DNA of 64,000 nucleotides from Nocardia sp. NBC_01730 (GCF_035920445.1 NZ_CP109162.1:3968001-4032000); one strand, 5' to 3'. Shown: positions 25,456-37,240, counted from the first letter of the stretch. Made by a program: numbers and translations. The notes: generated by a model not told the origin, from the letters alone.

Positions 25456-27459
25456 ATGACCGGGTTGATTTCGAAGGCGATCGAAGTCGGTGTGCGGCAG
25501 CGCTATCCACGGCTGTTCAGCCCGGTCACCCTCGGTGCCATGCGGCTCGAGAACAGAATTGTCGTCCCAGCGATTCAGGCCGGGTTCGCCCGCAACCACG
25601 ACCTCGGTGAGCGGTTCATCGAACGCTACGCGCAACTCGCCCGCGGCGGCGCGGGGATGATCGTACTCGAGGCCACCACGGTGCATCCCGCGTCCGGACC
25701 GCACCCGACCATGCCGATCGCCTACCGTTCGAGCGATCGCGCCGCGTTCGCCCACCTGGCGGAGATCGTCGAGGGCGCGGGCTGCCGCCTGGTTGCGCAA
25801 CTGCACCACACCGGCTCCAGCCGGGTGGCCGCCGACGGCGCTGTGGAGCGTATCGCCCCATCCCCGGTGCCCGACTTCTACAGCGGTGAGGTGCCACGCG
25901 CCATGACACCGGTCGAGATCGATGAGACCGTGTCCGCATTCGTCTCGGCCGCAGCGGTATTCGCGAGCGCAGGGTTCTCCGGCGTGGAGGTGCATGCCGC
26001 ACACGGCCATCTCCTGAGCCGGTTCCTGTCGCCGCACTGGAACGAGCGCACCGACTCCTACGGTGGGTCGTTGCACAACCGCACCAGGATAGTCCGGGAG
26101 ATCGTCGCCGGGGTTCGGGCGGCTTGTGGTGCGGATTTCGTTGTCGGGCTGCGGATTACCGGAGACGAAGGGATTCCCGATGGGATCGGCCCGGCCCAGG
26201 CCGCAGCCGTTCTCACCGACATCTGCTCCGCCACACCGGTCGACTACGTCTCGCTTACCCAGGGCACTGTGGCACCGAACTTCGGCGACCATATCCCCGA
26301 TATGCACTATCCGCCGACCCCTTTCCTGCCGTTGACATCCGATCTGCGCGCCCGGATCGGGGCAGCGGTGCCGGTGATCGCGGTCGGCCGGATCAGGACG
26401 GCCGACGACGCCGAGCGCGCGCTGAGCGAGGGCTGCTGTGATCTCGTAGCGATGGGCCGTGCTCTGATCGCCGACCCGGACCTGCCGCGCAAGGCCCGAT
26501 CCGGGGGTGAGGTTCGACGATGCCTCTACTGCAATCTGTGCTGGGGCCGGGTGCAGGCGGGGCAGGCGGGCGAGTGCGTGGTGAACCCCGGGTGGGGGCG
26601 TCCCAGTCCGCTACGTGTGACTCGCCGTCGGCGGATCACCGTGGTCGGCGGCGGCGTCGCGGGCTTGGAGGCCGCGGCGGGTATCGCCGAGCGCGGGCAC
26701 GAGGTCACCCTGCTGCATGGGCCACGGCTGGGCGGCAAGATCGCGGCCGAATCCACGCTGCCTGGACGCGCTGAACTGGGTCTGCTTGTCAACGAACTGC
26801 ACCGGCGCGCCATTGCGGCCGGTGTCGGATTCCGGGAGCTGCCGAGGCCAGCGGACGCGGATGCCGTGCTCGCCGAAGCACCGGACGCAGTGATTCTCGC
26901 GACCGGAGCGCGGATGCCACGGCCGACGCTGTTCGCCGACGCGGAATCGGTGTCTGACGTGGGAATCCGGGAACTCGTCGACGGTATCCAGCAGCCGCGG
27001 GACTCGCCATTGCCGACCGGTGACCGGAGGGGTGTCCTCGTTGTTGTCGACGATTATCACGACACTGCCGTATACGCACTCACCGAACTACTGGCCCCCG
27101 ACCACGCGCGGACGGTGCTGTTGTGCACTCGACCGGAGATCGGCGCGTTCGTTCCGTGGGTCGGTCGCCTCGGCATCCAACGGCGCTTGAGTGCGGCTGG
27201 AGTCGACTGCGTCACGTCTGTCGTGCCCGTTGCGTGGGAGCCCGGCGCACTGCGGTATCGGAGTGCCGACGGAACACTGACGACCCAGCCCCACGTCGAC
27301 AGGATCATCTGGGCGACGACCCGCACACCGGATCTCGAGATCGCCGACCGGCTCACTCGTGCCGGGGTTCCATACCATGTCGTCGGCGACGCGAGCGGAC
27401 CGAAAACGCTGGTAGACGCCATCGAACACGCACGCACGCTGGTCGCCGATTTTCACTAG
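25456..27459 (+). CDS. FMN/FAD/4Fe-4S oxidoreductase, FadH/TMADH-like
   Basis: The product is a 667-residue member of the 2,4-dienoyl-CoA reductase/trimethylamine dehydrogenase family. Residues about 10-340 form an FMN-binding old-yellow-enzyme barrel (LFSPVTLGAMRLENRIVVPA, QLHHTGSS, VEVHAAHGHLLSRFLSP, MGRALIADPD). The cluster motif is C356-x2-C359-x2-C362-x11-C374. A dinucleotide-binding half starts with ITVVGGGVAGLEAA. The CxxCxxC spacing matches TMADH-like members better than FadH, which has CxxCxxxC. It may reduce or oxidise the PKS-NRPS product, or a tailoring substrate. I chose ATG 25456; ATG 25444 is an alternative. It is separated by 73 bp from the thioesterase gene on the same strand. 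Confidence 0.85.
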   Translation: MTGLISKAIEVGVRQRYPRLFSPVTLGAMRLENRIVVPAIQAGFARNHDLGERFIERYAQLARGGAGMIVLEATTVHPASGPHPTMPIAYRSSDRAAFAHLAEIVEGAGCRLVAQLHHTGSSRVAADGAVERIAPSPVPDFYSGEVPRAMTPVEIDETVSAFVSAAAVFASAGFSGVEVHAAHGHLLSRFLSPHWNERTDSYGGSLHNRTRIVREIVAGVRAACGADFVVGLRITGDEGIPDGIGPAQAAAVLTDICSATPVDYVSLTQGTVAPNFGDHIPDMHYPPTPFLPLTSDLRARIGAAVPVIAVGRIRTADDAERALSEGCCDLVAMGRALIADPDLPRKARSGGEVRRCLYCNLCWGRVQAGQAGECVVNPGWGRPSPLRVTRRRRITVVGGGVAGLEAAAGIAERGHEVTLLHGPRLGGKIAAESTLPGRAELGLLVNELHRRAIAAGVGFRELPRPADADAVLAEAPDAVILATGARMPRPTLFADAESVSDVGIRELVDGIQQPRDSPLPTGDRRGVLVVVDDYHDTAVYALTELLAPDHARTVLLCTRPEIGAFVPWVGRLGIQRRLSAAGVDCVTSVVPVAWEPGALRYRSADGTLTTQPHVDRIIWATTRTPDLEIADRLTRAGVPYHVVGDASGPKTLVDAIEHARTLVADFH

Positions 27460-27542
27460 GGACGCCCATGGAATGCTGTTTCATGTCGCGCCCGTGGTGA
27501 TTTGGTCTGTCGACACCGGAGCGGCACAAGGTGAGGTTGCCG

Positions 27543-27574
27543 GACATCGGCAGCCGGGTGTGGCTGCCGATGTC
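27543..27574. terminator. Hairpin between biosynthetic cluster and gatA
   Basis: GACATCGGCAGCC and its exact reverse complement GGCTGCCGATGTC flank a 6-nt loop, giving a 13-bp perfect stem. It lies 83 bp after the flavoenzyme stop and 170 bp from the convergent gatA stop. No U-tract follows, as is common in actinomycetes. It could serve both directions. The rest of 27460-27744 shows nothing else. Confidence 0.6.
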
Positions 27575-27744
27575 GGACTCGCCGACCGGATGGTATCGGG
27601 TGTCACCGCCTATGGAAGGCGCGGCTGCGGTGCCGCCGCGCACGCTTGTGCGTCACGCAGCCTGCAGCGTGCTCGACGGCCCGGCGCCGACTCTGTCTCG
27701 AAGGTGCTGACCGCGCCCGCCCGCGCCTACCGATGAAAACTTCC

Positions 27745-29268
27745 TCAGAGGGGGCCGCGGGCGGCCTCGTAGGCGGCACCTACCCGGTAGAGGCGGTCGT
27801 CGGCGAGGGCGGGGGCCATGATCTGGAGGCCGACCGGCATGCCGTCGTCCTCGCTCAGGCCGGACGGGACCGACATGGCCGGGTGACCGGCCAAGTTAGT
27901 GGGGAGGGTGCACAGGTCGGAGAGGTACATGGCGAGCGGGTCGTCGACCTTTTCGCCCAGCTTCCACGGGGTGAACGGGCTGGTCGGCGAGACGAGCACG
28001 TCGACCCGCTGGTAGGCGTTGTCGAAGTCGCGTGCGATGAGCGTGCGCACCTTGAGTGCCTGGCCGTAGTAGGCGTCGTAGTAGCCCGCCGAGAGTGCGT
28101 AGGTGCCGATCATGATGCGCCGCTTCACTTCCGGGCCGAACCCTGCCGCTCGCGTGGCCGCCATGACCTGCTCGGCGCTGTGCTGCCCATCATCGGCGAC
28201 GCGCAGGCCGTATCGCATCGCGTCGAACCGCGCGAGGTTCGACGACACCTCCGACGGCATCACCAGGTAGTAGGACGACAGCGCGTATTCGAAGTGCGGA
28301 CATGACACTTCGATCACCTCGGCGCCGAGCTCCTCGAGCACCGCGACAGCGGCGTCGAAGGAGGCGAGCACGCCCGGCTGGTAGCTGTCGGAGTGCAACT
28401 CCTTCACCACACCGATTCGCACGCCGCGCAGATCGCCCTGCGCACCCGCGCGCGCGGCGGCCACCACCGGCGGCACCGGCACATCGCGTGAGGTGGAGTC
28501 GCGCGGGTCGTATCCCGCGATCACCTCGTGCAGCAGCGCGGTGTCCAGCACGGTACGCCCGCACGGACCGCCCTGGTCCAACGACGACGCACAGGCGACC
28601 AACCCGAAGCGGGACACCGTCCCGTAGGTCGGCTTGGTGCCGACGGTCGCGGTGACGGCGGCGGGCTGGCGAATCGAACCGCCGGTGTCGGTGCCGATGG
28701 CCAGCGGCGCCTGATGCGAGGCAAGCGCAGCCGCGGAGCCGCCGCCCGAGCCGCCCGGGATCCTGGTGGTGTCCCAGGGGTTGCGGGTCGGGCCGTAGGC
28801 CGAGTTCTCGGTGGAGGAGCCCATGGCGAACTCGTCCATGTTGGTCTTGCCGAGGATGGGGATGCCCGCGTCACGCAACCGCGTGGTGACCGTCGCGTCG
28901 TACGGTGACACCCACCCCTCGAGGATCTTCGACGCGCAGGTGGTCGGCATGTCCGTGGTGGTGAATACGTCCTTGAGCGCCAAAGGAACTCCGGCCAGCG
29001 GCGAGGCGGGCTTCGCGCCGGAACCGATCGCGGAGTCCACCGCGGCCGCGGTCGCCAGCGCTCGCTCCCCCGCGACGTGCAGGAAGGCGTGGTACTCACC
29101 GTCGACCTCGGCGATCCGGTCCAGGTGCGCCTTGGTGACCTCCACCGAGGACAGCTCGCCACCGTGGATCTTGCCGGCCAGCTCGGCCGCCGACAGCGTG
29201 GTCAGGTCGGACCCACTCGTCGCCCGACCACCGCCCCCAGTCGAATCGCTACGCGATGCTGCGCTCAT
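27745..29268 (-). CDS. gatA: Aspartyl/glutamyl-tRNA amidotransferase subunit A
   Basis: The product is 507 residues, the amidase subunit of GatCAB, which converts Glu-tRNA(Gln) and Asp-tRNA(Asn) to the amide forms using ammonia from glutamine. The amidase signature is complete: [10 protein letters not shown] with the catalytic Lys, then [13 protein letters not shown], and [14 protein letters not shown] with the cis-Ser and nucleophile Ser. A Ser/Gly-rich N-terminal extension of about 20 residues precedes the core. It overlaps gatC by 4 bp. gatB is not in the window; the biosynthetic cluster occupies the downstream side. Confidence 0.97.
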   Translation of the reverse strand: MSAASRSDSTGGGGRATSGSDLTTLSAAELAGKIHGGELSSVEVTKAHLDRIAEVDGEYHAFLHVAGERALATAAAVDSAIGSGAKPASPLAGVPLALKDVFTTTDMPTTCASKILEGWVSPYDATVTTRLRDAGIPILGKTNMDEFAMGSSTENSAYGPTRNPWDTTRIPGGSGGGSAAALASHQAPLAIGTDTGGSIRQPAAVTATVGTKPTYGTVSRFGLVACASSLDQGGPCGRTVLDTALLHEVIAGYDPRDSTSRDVPVPPVVAAARAGAQGDLRGVRIGVVKELHSDSYQPGVLASFDAAVAVLEELGAEVIEVSCPHFEYALSSYYLVMPSEVSSNLARFDAMRYGLRVADDGQHSAEQVMAATRAAGFGPEVKRRIMIGTYALSAGYYDAYYGQALKVRTLIARDFDNAYQRVDVLVSPTSPFTPWKLGEKVDDPLAMYLSDLCTLPTNLAGHPAMSVPSGLSEDDGMPVGLQIMAPALADDRLYRVGAAYEAARGPL

Positions 29269-29564
29269 TCGCCCTCCCCCAGGATCTGCGGAACCATGAA
29301 CCGCTGCTCGTCGACCGCGGGCGCGCCGGACAGCGCTTGGTCCGGGGTCAGGCAGGGCGTGACTTCGTCGGGCCGGGTCACGTTGGTCGCGGGATCCGGC
29401 GACGCGGTGGCTGGGACATCGGCGGCGGCGACCTCGGAGATGGTCCGCACGTGGCTCAGGATCGAATCCAGCTGGCCTGCGAACTGATCCAGTTCGACAT
29501 CGGACAGCGCGAGCCGGGACAGCCGGGCGAGGTGTGCGACCTCGTCGCGGGAGATGGCGGGCAC
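29265..29564 (-). CDS. gatC: Aspartyl/glutamyl-tRNA amidotransferase subunit C
   Basis: The product is 99 residues ([39 protein letters not shown]), the usual GatC length and pattern. It wraps around GatA and stabilises the complex. Its stop overlaps the gatA start by 4 bp, so the two are co-translated. The start has a GGG-rich SD region upstream. Confidence 0.96.
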   Translation of the reverse strand: MPAISRDEVAHLARLSRLALSDVELDQFAGQLDSILSHVRTISEVAAADVPATASPDPATNVTRPDEVTPCLTPDQALSGAPAVDEQRFMVPQILGEGE

Positions 29565-29908
29565 CGCGGGACCCCTTTCGGCTTCGGTTTCAACAGTTCA
29601 CACCGGTTCCGCCTGCTGCGGACGGCGTCGACGTGCACTAGCCTAGCCACCTGTTGCGACGCCTCCACCCGGCACCCGTGCTTCGTCTGCCGTGCGGCTC
29701 GATCGATTCCGAGCGAACTCCTCGCACCCGCCCCGCTACTACGACACGGCCTCCCGAAACTAATCCAACACGCCGTTTCCGCACGAATTTGCGGAGTGGC
29801 GTGCGTCACCGGCCATGCTTCGACTCGATAACCCGCCCACAGGGGTGTAAGTATTGCGTCACCCGGGTATCCGTTCAGAACCTCGGCCGCCGAAGGAAAG
29901 GAACGCGC
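29565..29908. other. Divergent spacer between gatC and ACT-domain gene
   Basis: These 344 bp should contain promoters for both directions. I see no gene, no strong palindrome and no clear -35/-10 pair. Open frames crossing it are antisense or short and have no SD. Confidence 0.4.
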
Positions 29909-30559
29909 GTGTCGTATCTGCTCCGCGTGCAACTTCCGGATCGACCGGGAAGCCTCGGTGCGCTCGCACTCGCTCTCGGCTCCGTCGGCGCCGACATCCT
30001 CTCGCTGGATGTGGTGGAACGCGAAGCCGGCTACGCCGTCGACGATCTGGTCGTCGAGGTGCCATCGGGCGCACTGCCCGACACCCTCATCACCGCCGCC
30101 GAATCCATCGGCGACGTGCACGTGGACTCCATCCGCCCCTACTCCGGCGTGCTGGACACCCACCGCGAACTCGAACTCATCGACCAGGTGGCCAGCGCCC
30201 ACGACGACCGGATGCAGGTGCTGGTCGACGGCGTTCCCCGCGTGCTGCGGGTCGGCTGGAGCACGATCATCGATATCGGGCCGCAGGGCGGGTACCGAGT
30301 GGTCGGAAGCCCGAGTGCGCCGCACACTCAGGCGGCTTCGACGCCGTGGATGCCGCTGGAGAAGCCCACCGTCCTCGACCCCGAAGGTGACTGGGTCCCG
30401 GAGATCTGGCGCGATATGGACACCAAACTCGCCGCCGCTCCGCTCGGCAACACCGGCAAGGTGCTCCTGCTCGGCCGCCCGGGCGGCCCCGACTTCCGGC
30501 CCTCCGAAGTGGCCCGGCTCGGCTATCTCGCGGGAATCGTCGCGACCGTCCTCGGCTAG
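29909..30559 (+). CDS. ACT-domain protein (Rv3013-like)
   Basis: The product is 216 residues. It opens with an ACT domain (SYLLRVQLPDRPGSLGALALALGSVGADILSLDVVERE), a small-molecule (often amino acid) binding fold. A second, unrecognised region of about 140 residues follows. There is no enzymatic domain. A gene of this type sits divergently from gatC in mycobacteria too (Rv3013 from memory), which suggests a conserved but unknown regulatory role. GTG start with AAGGAAAGGA about 5-8 bases upstream. Confidence 0.82.
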   Translation: MSYLLRVQLPDRPGSLGALALALGSVGADILSLDVVEREAGYAVDDLVVEVPSGALPDTLITAAESIGDVHVDSIRPYSGVLDTHRELELIDQVASAHDDRMQVLVDGVPRVLRVGWSTIIDIGPQGGYRVVGSPSAPHTQAASTPWMPLEKPTVLDPEGDWVPEIWRDMDTKLAAAPLGNTGKVLLLGRPGGPDFRPSEVARLGYLAGIVATVLG

Positions 30560-30636
30560 CACCTAGCAGATCACGCTGCGTACGGCCTCGTCGCCACTTA
30601 CCGCGCCGCCGCGCTCCGGATGCTCACCAGCAGAAC

Positions 30637-31149
30637 TCAGAGCGGTAGCCGGAGGACGTTCAGGAGTTCACCGACGCTGGTGCGCCAGTCCCGGGCCGGG
30701 ATGGGAAGGAAGCCGAAGCGGTCGTAGATCCGGCGGGCATCGACCATGGCGGACGCGGTAGTGAGGGCGACGGCGGCGAAGCCCTCCGCGCGGGCCAGGT
30801 CGATCACGGTGCGCACCAACGCCGTTCCGGCGCCGAGACCGCGCGCCGACTTCGCGACGGCGAGCATGCGGAACTCCAGCTCACCTTGCTGCGCGATCTC
30901 CGCATAGGGGGTACCGGGACGTGCGACGGTGAGCGAGCCGACAATCCGTTCGGCGTGGGTGGCGACGAGGATCTCGGCCGACGCCGCGCGGCGGGCGGTG
31001 TCGGCCAACTCGCCCGCGTACCAACTGCCCGCCTGCACATAGCCCGCACCGACATAGACGTCCGCGGTCAACTCACCGACCGCGTCGTACTCGTCCGGCC
31101 GCGCTGTCCGCACGACTACACCGGTGTCCATCACTTCCATACCTGGCAT
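30637..31149 (-). CDS. GNAT-family N-acetyltransferase
   Basis: The product of about 170 residues has the GNAT acetyl-CoA binding core: EFRMLAVAKSARGLGAGTALVRTVIDLARAEGF, with the RxxGxG/A pyrophosphate loop as ARGLGAG. C-terminal strand ARRIYDRFGFLPIP is typical. The acceptor is unknown. Several ATGs are possible (31149, 31140, 31131); none has a strong SD, and the domain begins within 15 residues of each. Confidence 0.85.
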   Translation of the reverse strand: MPGMEVMDTGVVVRTARPDEYDAVGELTADVYVGAGYVQAGSWYAGELADTARRAASAEILVATHAERIVGSLTVARPGTPYAEIAQQGELEFRMLAVAKSARGLGAGTALVRTVIDLARAEGFAAVALTTASAMVDARRIYDRFGFLPIPARDWRTSVGELLNVLRLPL

Positions 31150-31268
31150 GATGCCACTGGCCGTAACACGGGCTACATCACACAACCGGCCGGTCGATCC
31201 GCGCACCGGAACGCTTACTCACGGCGGCACGGCCATTCGACCGAGACAATTGCGCCCGAGCGGACTCG

Positions 31269-31601
31269 TCAACCCGGGTGCGAGATCTGCCAGCGGTCGG
31301 GTTTGCCCGGCGGGTACACCACGGTCAAGAGATCGCCGATCTCCGGCCAGGAATTCGTATCACAGGCGAAGCGGCCGTAGACGACAGTGCCGGGCACCGA
31401 AGGACCGGTGAGGTTGCCGGTGATCGTCACGTACTGCTCACCCGGTGCGTCGGGGCGTGGGCTCACGCCGGTGACGTGCAGCGTCCCGTTCTCCGGGTTC
31501 GCAGGCCGGAAGCCATGGCGGCCACGGATAGCGAACACGATCAGCGACACCAGCACGGCGGTCAAGATCACCAGCGAGGCGAACTCCAGCATGTCCACCA
31601 T
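31269..31601 (-). CDS. Small membrane-anchored protein, unknown function
   Basis: The product is 110 residues. One N-terminal membrane segment (FASLVILTAVLVSLIVFAI) is followed by a soluble part of about 80 residues (VTITGNLTGPSVPGTVVYGRFACDTNSWPEIGDLLTVVYPPG). No family is recognised. It lies 12 bp downstream of the ATPase gene on the same strand, so the two probably form an operon. Confidence 0.75.
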   Translation of the reverse strand: MVDMLEFASLVILTAVLVSLIVFAIRGRHGFRPANPENGTLHVTGVSPRPDAPGEQYVTITGNLTGPSVPGTVVYGRFACDTNSWPEIGDLLTVVYPPGKPDRWQISHPG

Positions 31602-31613
31602 GCTAGGGGCGCG

Positions 31614-32867
31614 CTACACCGCCGCGAGCTCGCTGGTCCCCTGGCTGGTGCGGCGGATCTGCCAGACCACGGTGCGGGTGCGCTGCGACCGCCCGTTGCC
31701 CTGGTCGATCAGGGCGCGGTTGTCGGTGGTGAAGATCAGTTGGGCGCCACGAAAATTGGTTTCCGGGTTCTGGAAAAGCTGGATCAGCCGATCGGCCTCC
31801 TCCACCGGCAGACGCGCGCCGATGTCGTCCACGGCAAGCACGCGGCCCGCGTCCAGCGCGTCGAGCATGGTCGGCAGCGCACGCAGTAGCGACAGCGTCG
31901 CGGAGGATTCGTCGCGGATGTCGAACGGGTTGGCGATGCCGTCGTGCACCAGGCCGAGGCCGACGCCGCGCCGGGCGACCATCCGCGCGTACAGAGCGTC
32001 GCGGGCGGCTTTCAGGTTGGTCAGCTCCCGCTCCAGCAGGACGGCGGTCAGGCCGTTGCCCTGCAAGAGTTGGTCGGCGTAACCGGGCGAGGTGGCGCAC
32101 AGGTCGATCTGCTTCCCGATCCCCGCGATGTCGGCGTCCAGATCGCGCAGGTAGTCGGCGTACATCGGGTCGTTCTCGGCGATGAGCACGTCGGTGATGC
32201 CCAGTTCGGCGGTGCGCAGCAGCGTCAGCAGGCGGGCCGCGTTCTCCGGTGAGCGCGAGACGTGGCTGCCCAGCCGATGTGCGATGGCATCCGGGTCGGC
32301 GGGCCCGCGCTGTACTTCGAGCATCGACTGGAACCAGCGGTACGCGGGCACTAGCGCGTCGGAGTACATCTGCCCGGCGAGGCCGAGCAGCAAGGCGTTC
32401 GGACGGACCAGCGGCACCAGCGCGGCGATCCCGTACCGCGCGGCCTCGAACATCGGTCCGATCTTGATCTGCTCCCCGGCGCGCTCGAACACGATTCGCT
32501 TACGCGAGCGCGGATGCGTGTGCAGCCATTCGGCCGCCACGTCGGCGTTGTCCAGCCGGAACCCGTAGGTGTACGGCACCCCCTCGGCGACGAACGCCGC
32601 CACGAACTCCGAAGGCCGATCGGGGAATCCGAGATGAGGCGCTCGCACCGGCCCGGCGTACGGATCCCACCCGGTAACCGAGTGCAACACCGCATCGCGC
32701 ATCTGCGAGAGCGCATCGATCAGGTTCGTCTTGCCCGACGCGGCACCGCCGTGGATCGCGGTCACCGGCACGGCCACCGGCCCGCTTCCCTTGGTCAGCC
32801 GCAGCTCCTGCCCCTCGGCCAGCGATCTGTGATTGGTCACACGAAAACTGCGCAGCATGCCCGCCAT
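31614..32867 (-). CDS. AAA-family ATPase, OLD/AAA_15-like
   Basis: The product is 417 residues. The N-terminus MLRSFRVTNHRSLAEGQELRL leads to Walker A GGAASGKTNLIDAL, a pattern of RecF/SMC-like AAA_15/AAA_21 ATPases. Walker B/H-loop equivalents near the C-terminus are RVLAVDDIGARLP and QLIFTTDNRALID. No TOPRIM nuclease domain follows, unlike full OLD proteins. Such stand-alone ATPases often belong to phage-defence or DNA-repair pairs, but no nuclease partner is visible here, only the small membrane protein. Start ATG 32867 has GGAG...GGAAG upstream; the open frame to 33182 lacks family-like sequence. Confidence 0.82.
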   Translation of the reverse strand: MAGMLRSFRVTNHRSLAEGQELRLTKGSGPVAVPVTAIHGGAASGKTNLIDALSQMRDAVLHSVTGWDPYAGPVRAPHLGFPDRPSEFVAAFVAEGVPYTYGFRLDNADVAAEWLHTHPRSRKRIVFERAGEQIKIGPMFEAARYGIAALVPLVRPNALLLGLAGQMYSDALVPAYRWFQSMLEVQRGPADPDAIAHRLGSHVSRSPENAARLLTLLRTAELGITDVLIAENDPMYADYLRDLDADIAGIGKQIDLCATSPGYADQLLQGNGLTAVLLERELTNLKAARDALYARMVARRGVGLGLVHDGIANPFDIRDESSATLSLLRALPTMLDALDAGRVLAVDDIGARLPVEEADRLIQLFQNPETNFRGAQLIFTTDNRALIDQGNGRSQRTRTVVWQIRRTSQGTSELAAV

Positions 32868-33092
32868 ACTTCCGTCTCCACCACAGCTCGGCGACACCAG
32901 CCCGTAGTACCCGGAATCCGCCTTGCGATCAGACGTCGCCCGCGCTGCGCGCACTCGACCACTCACACCGACTCGCCAACGCACGAACGTTCCTGGACGC
33001 CGGCACTTGATCATGACCGCTACCTGGCAGAACAGGTCTGCGAACAATGGTTCGGTGCTCGGCGGCACGGTACCCTGAGCGCATGACCGCGG

Positions 33093-33240
33093 GTGGTCAC
33101 CCGAACTGTGATCTACGAGCACACCGAAACCGACACCTGCCGGGTACCGGACGCGCAAGGAATACCAGCCCGGCGACCACATCCCGGTGCATTACGCGGG
33201 CACCACACTCGCGGTGGACGACCTGCTGTTCGCCGAGTAG
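33093..33240 (+). pseudogene. Small gene broken by a frameshift
   Basis: From a GTG at 33093 one frame reads VTRTVIYEHTETDTCRV. About 20 codons in, the protein-like sequence continues one frame over as RKEYQPGDHIPVHYAGTTLAVDDLLFAE and ends at TAG 33240. The two halves read like one natural small protein of about 50 residues with a single-base indel near 33155-33160. A sequencing error would look the same. I do not recognise the family. Other sequence from 32868 to 33346 holds only promoter-type space. Confidence 0.45.
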
Positions 33241-33346
33241 CCCGCACCGACCACCGGGACAACTGTGGTGATAGCGGGTTAGCATTCTGGACGCCGTGCG
33301 GGTTCGCGGCCGGATTTGCTGTAGCAGCTCGATGGGATAGGTAACG

Positions 33347-33700
33347 ATGAAACTGCCGGTTCGTCGTCTTGTAGTCCGAAGCTCCATTGTCGCCGTGCTC
33401 GCGCTCGGGTCGTTGGCGGTGGCGCCCGAGGCGGTCGCCGACGCGCCGTGTCCGGACGGCACCGCGCGGGTGTTTCTCGCCAACAGCACGAACACGTGCC
33501 AGGGCGGAGGGACGGTCGGCTACGACCCGTCGGCGCCGGTATCGAAGGTGTGCTCGACGCCGACCGCGGACGTGACCGCCGAGGCGACGTTCAAGAACTC
33601 CCGCGGCAAACTGGTGACCCAGAAACTCGACCTGAGCGACGGCCGCTGCGGACGGTTCGATATCCCAGGACAGTTGAGCGCGACCGTGACGGTCAGCTGA
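33347..33700 (+). CDS. Small secreted protein, unknown function
   Basis: The product is 117 residues. A Sec signal peptide (RRLVVRSSIVAVLALGSLAVAPEAVA, cleavage likely after AVADA) leads to an exported part of about 85 residues with four cysteines (PCPDG, TCQGG, VCSTP, RCGRF) that could form two disulfides. It ends in a short beta-like stretch. SD GATAGG lies upstream of the ATG. No family is recognised. It converges on ligA. Confidence 0.8.
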   Translation: MKLPVRRLVVRSSIVAVLALGSLAVAPEAVADAPCPDGTARVFLANSTNTCQGGGTVGYDPSAPVSKVCSTPTADVTAEATFKNSRGKLVTQKLDLSDGRCGRFDIPGQLSATVTVS

Positions 33701-33730
33701 GGCCCTGTCGACCTGTTCGGCAGGATGTGG

Positions 33731-36049
<2,319 letters not shown>

Positions 36050-37138
36050 TCAAGAGAACGAAAGCTCTTCCGGTTCTTCGGCATACGCCCGCGCGACCTC
36101 ATCGACCAGCCGCAGGGCCCTGCGGCTCCACTCCAGCCCAGCACTCGCCAAACCACAGGCGGGACTGACCGCGACCCGTTCCGCCAGCGTCCTGCGGCCG
36201 AAGCCGAGCCGGTCGACCAGCCGGACGCCAGGCTCGGCGACGTCGCGCCAGGTGACCGAGGTCGTCGGTGCGACAGTCGGGACCACGCCGAGCACCAGTT
36301 GCTTTCCCGCTTCCAGGATTTCACCGATCTCGTCGAGCTCGCGGGCGCCGATCGTGGCCAGGTCGAAGCCGACCGCGGCAGCGGCGCTGCGACGCAGCAG
36401 AGCCAACGCGGGCAGCTCGGCGCAGCTGTGCACCAGCACCGGCGCCGACTGGCCGGTGATCACCGAGTCCAGGACGGCGAGCGCCTCGGGCTCGGGCAGA
36501 GAGCGCACGGTGTTCAGTACGCTCACACCGCGCAGCGAGCCGTCCAGCACCGCAGTCAACGACGGTTCGTCCAGTTGCAGAACAACCTCCGCACCGAGCC
36601 GTTTGCGCACCTCGGCGACATGCTGGGCCAGCCCCTCGACCAGGGATTCCGAAAGGTCACGTACCGCACCGGAATCGGTGAGCAGGCGATGCCCTCCGGG
36701 CAACTCCACCTGCGCGGCCAAGGTCAGCGGCCCCGCCGCCTGCACCTTGATCAGCCGGCCGCTGCCGGACAGACCGGCGCTCTCCCACGCTTCTTCGAGC
36801 GCGTCCAGGTCCGAGCGCAGCAGATCGTCGGCCCGTCGCGAGACCGCTCCCGGGCGGGGCGCGAGCCGGTAGCCCCTGGTCGTGGTGTCGAAACGCAGGT
36901 CGACCAGGAGTGCGGAGGCGCGGCCGATCAGGTCCGCGCCCGCGCCGCGATTCGGCAGCTCCACCAGGTGTGGCAGGTCGCCGAGTTCGCCGACGATCGT
37001 CGCGGCGGCCTCGCGCGGATCGACACCGGGCCAGGAGCCGACCCCGGTCGCGATTCCGCCCCGGATGCGCGCGGGCTCGGTCACCACGTCCGTCTCGCCG
37101 TCGTGTGCCATGCCATCCGTACCGGTCTCGAACACCAT
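36050..37138 (-). CDS. MetE C-terminal-like (cobalamin-independent methionine synthase fold) protein
   Basis: The product is 362 residues, about half of MetE, and resembles its catalytic C-terminal barrel. It has GIATGVGSWPG at the start, LIKVQAAGPLTLAAQ, a DEPSL block (VVLQLDEPSLTAVL), VLVHSCA with a candidate zinc Cys, and a final VSPACGLAS motif with a second Cys. It is conserved beside ligA in mycobacteria (Rv3015c from memory). Whether it methylates homocysteine is unproven because the N-terminal folate domain is absent. The GGGAG before ATG 37138 supports the start. It lies 102 bp downstream of mnmA. Confidence 0.8.
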   Translation of the reverse strand: MVFETGTDGMAHDGETDVVTEPARIRGGIATGVGSWPGVDPREAAATIVGELGDLPHLVELPNRGAGADLIGRASALLVDLRFDTTTRGYRLAPRPGAVSRRADDLLRSDLDALEEAWESAGLSGSGRLIKVQAAGPLTLAAQVELPGGHRLLTDSGAVRDLSESLVEGLAQHVAEVRKRLGAEVVLQLDEPSLTAVLDGSLRGVSVLNTVRSLPEPEALAVLDSVITGQSAPVLVHSCAELPALALLRRSAAAAVGFDLATIGARELDEIGEILEAGKQLVLGVVPTVAPTTSVTWRDVAEPGVRLVDRLGFGRRTLAERVAVSPACGLASAGLEWSRRALRLVDEVARAYAEEPEELSFS

Positions 37139-37240
37139 CACTCCCGTCCGTTCGATCCTCCGTTGCCGGACCCCAGCGTCGAGCACGCGGGCGCACCGGT
37201 GATTCCGTTCCTCATCCCCGCACCGGCCGCCCGGCCCGCC

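Noticed and set aside
31614..32867. OLD-family defence nuclease
   Set aside because: The ATPase part is present but no TOPRIM nuclease domain or partner nuclease gene is seen, so no defence system is claimed.
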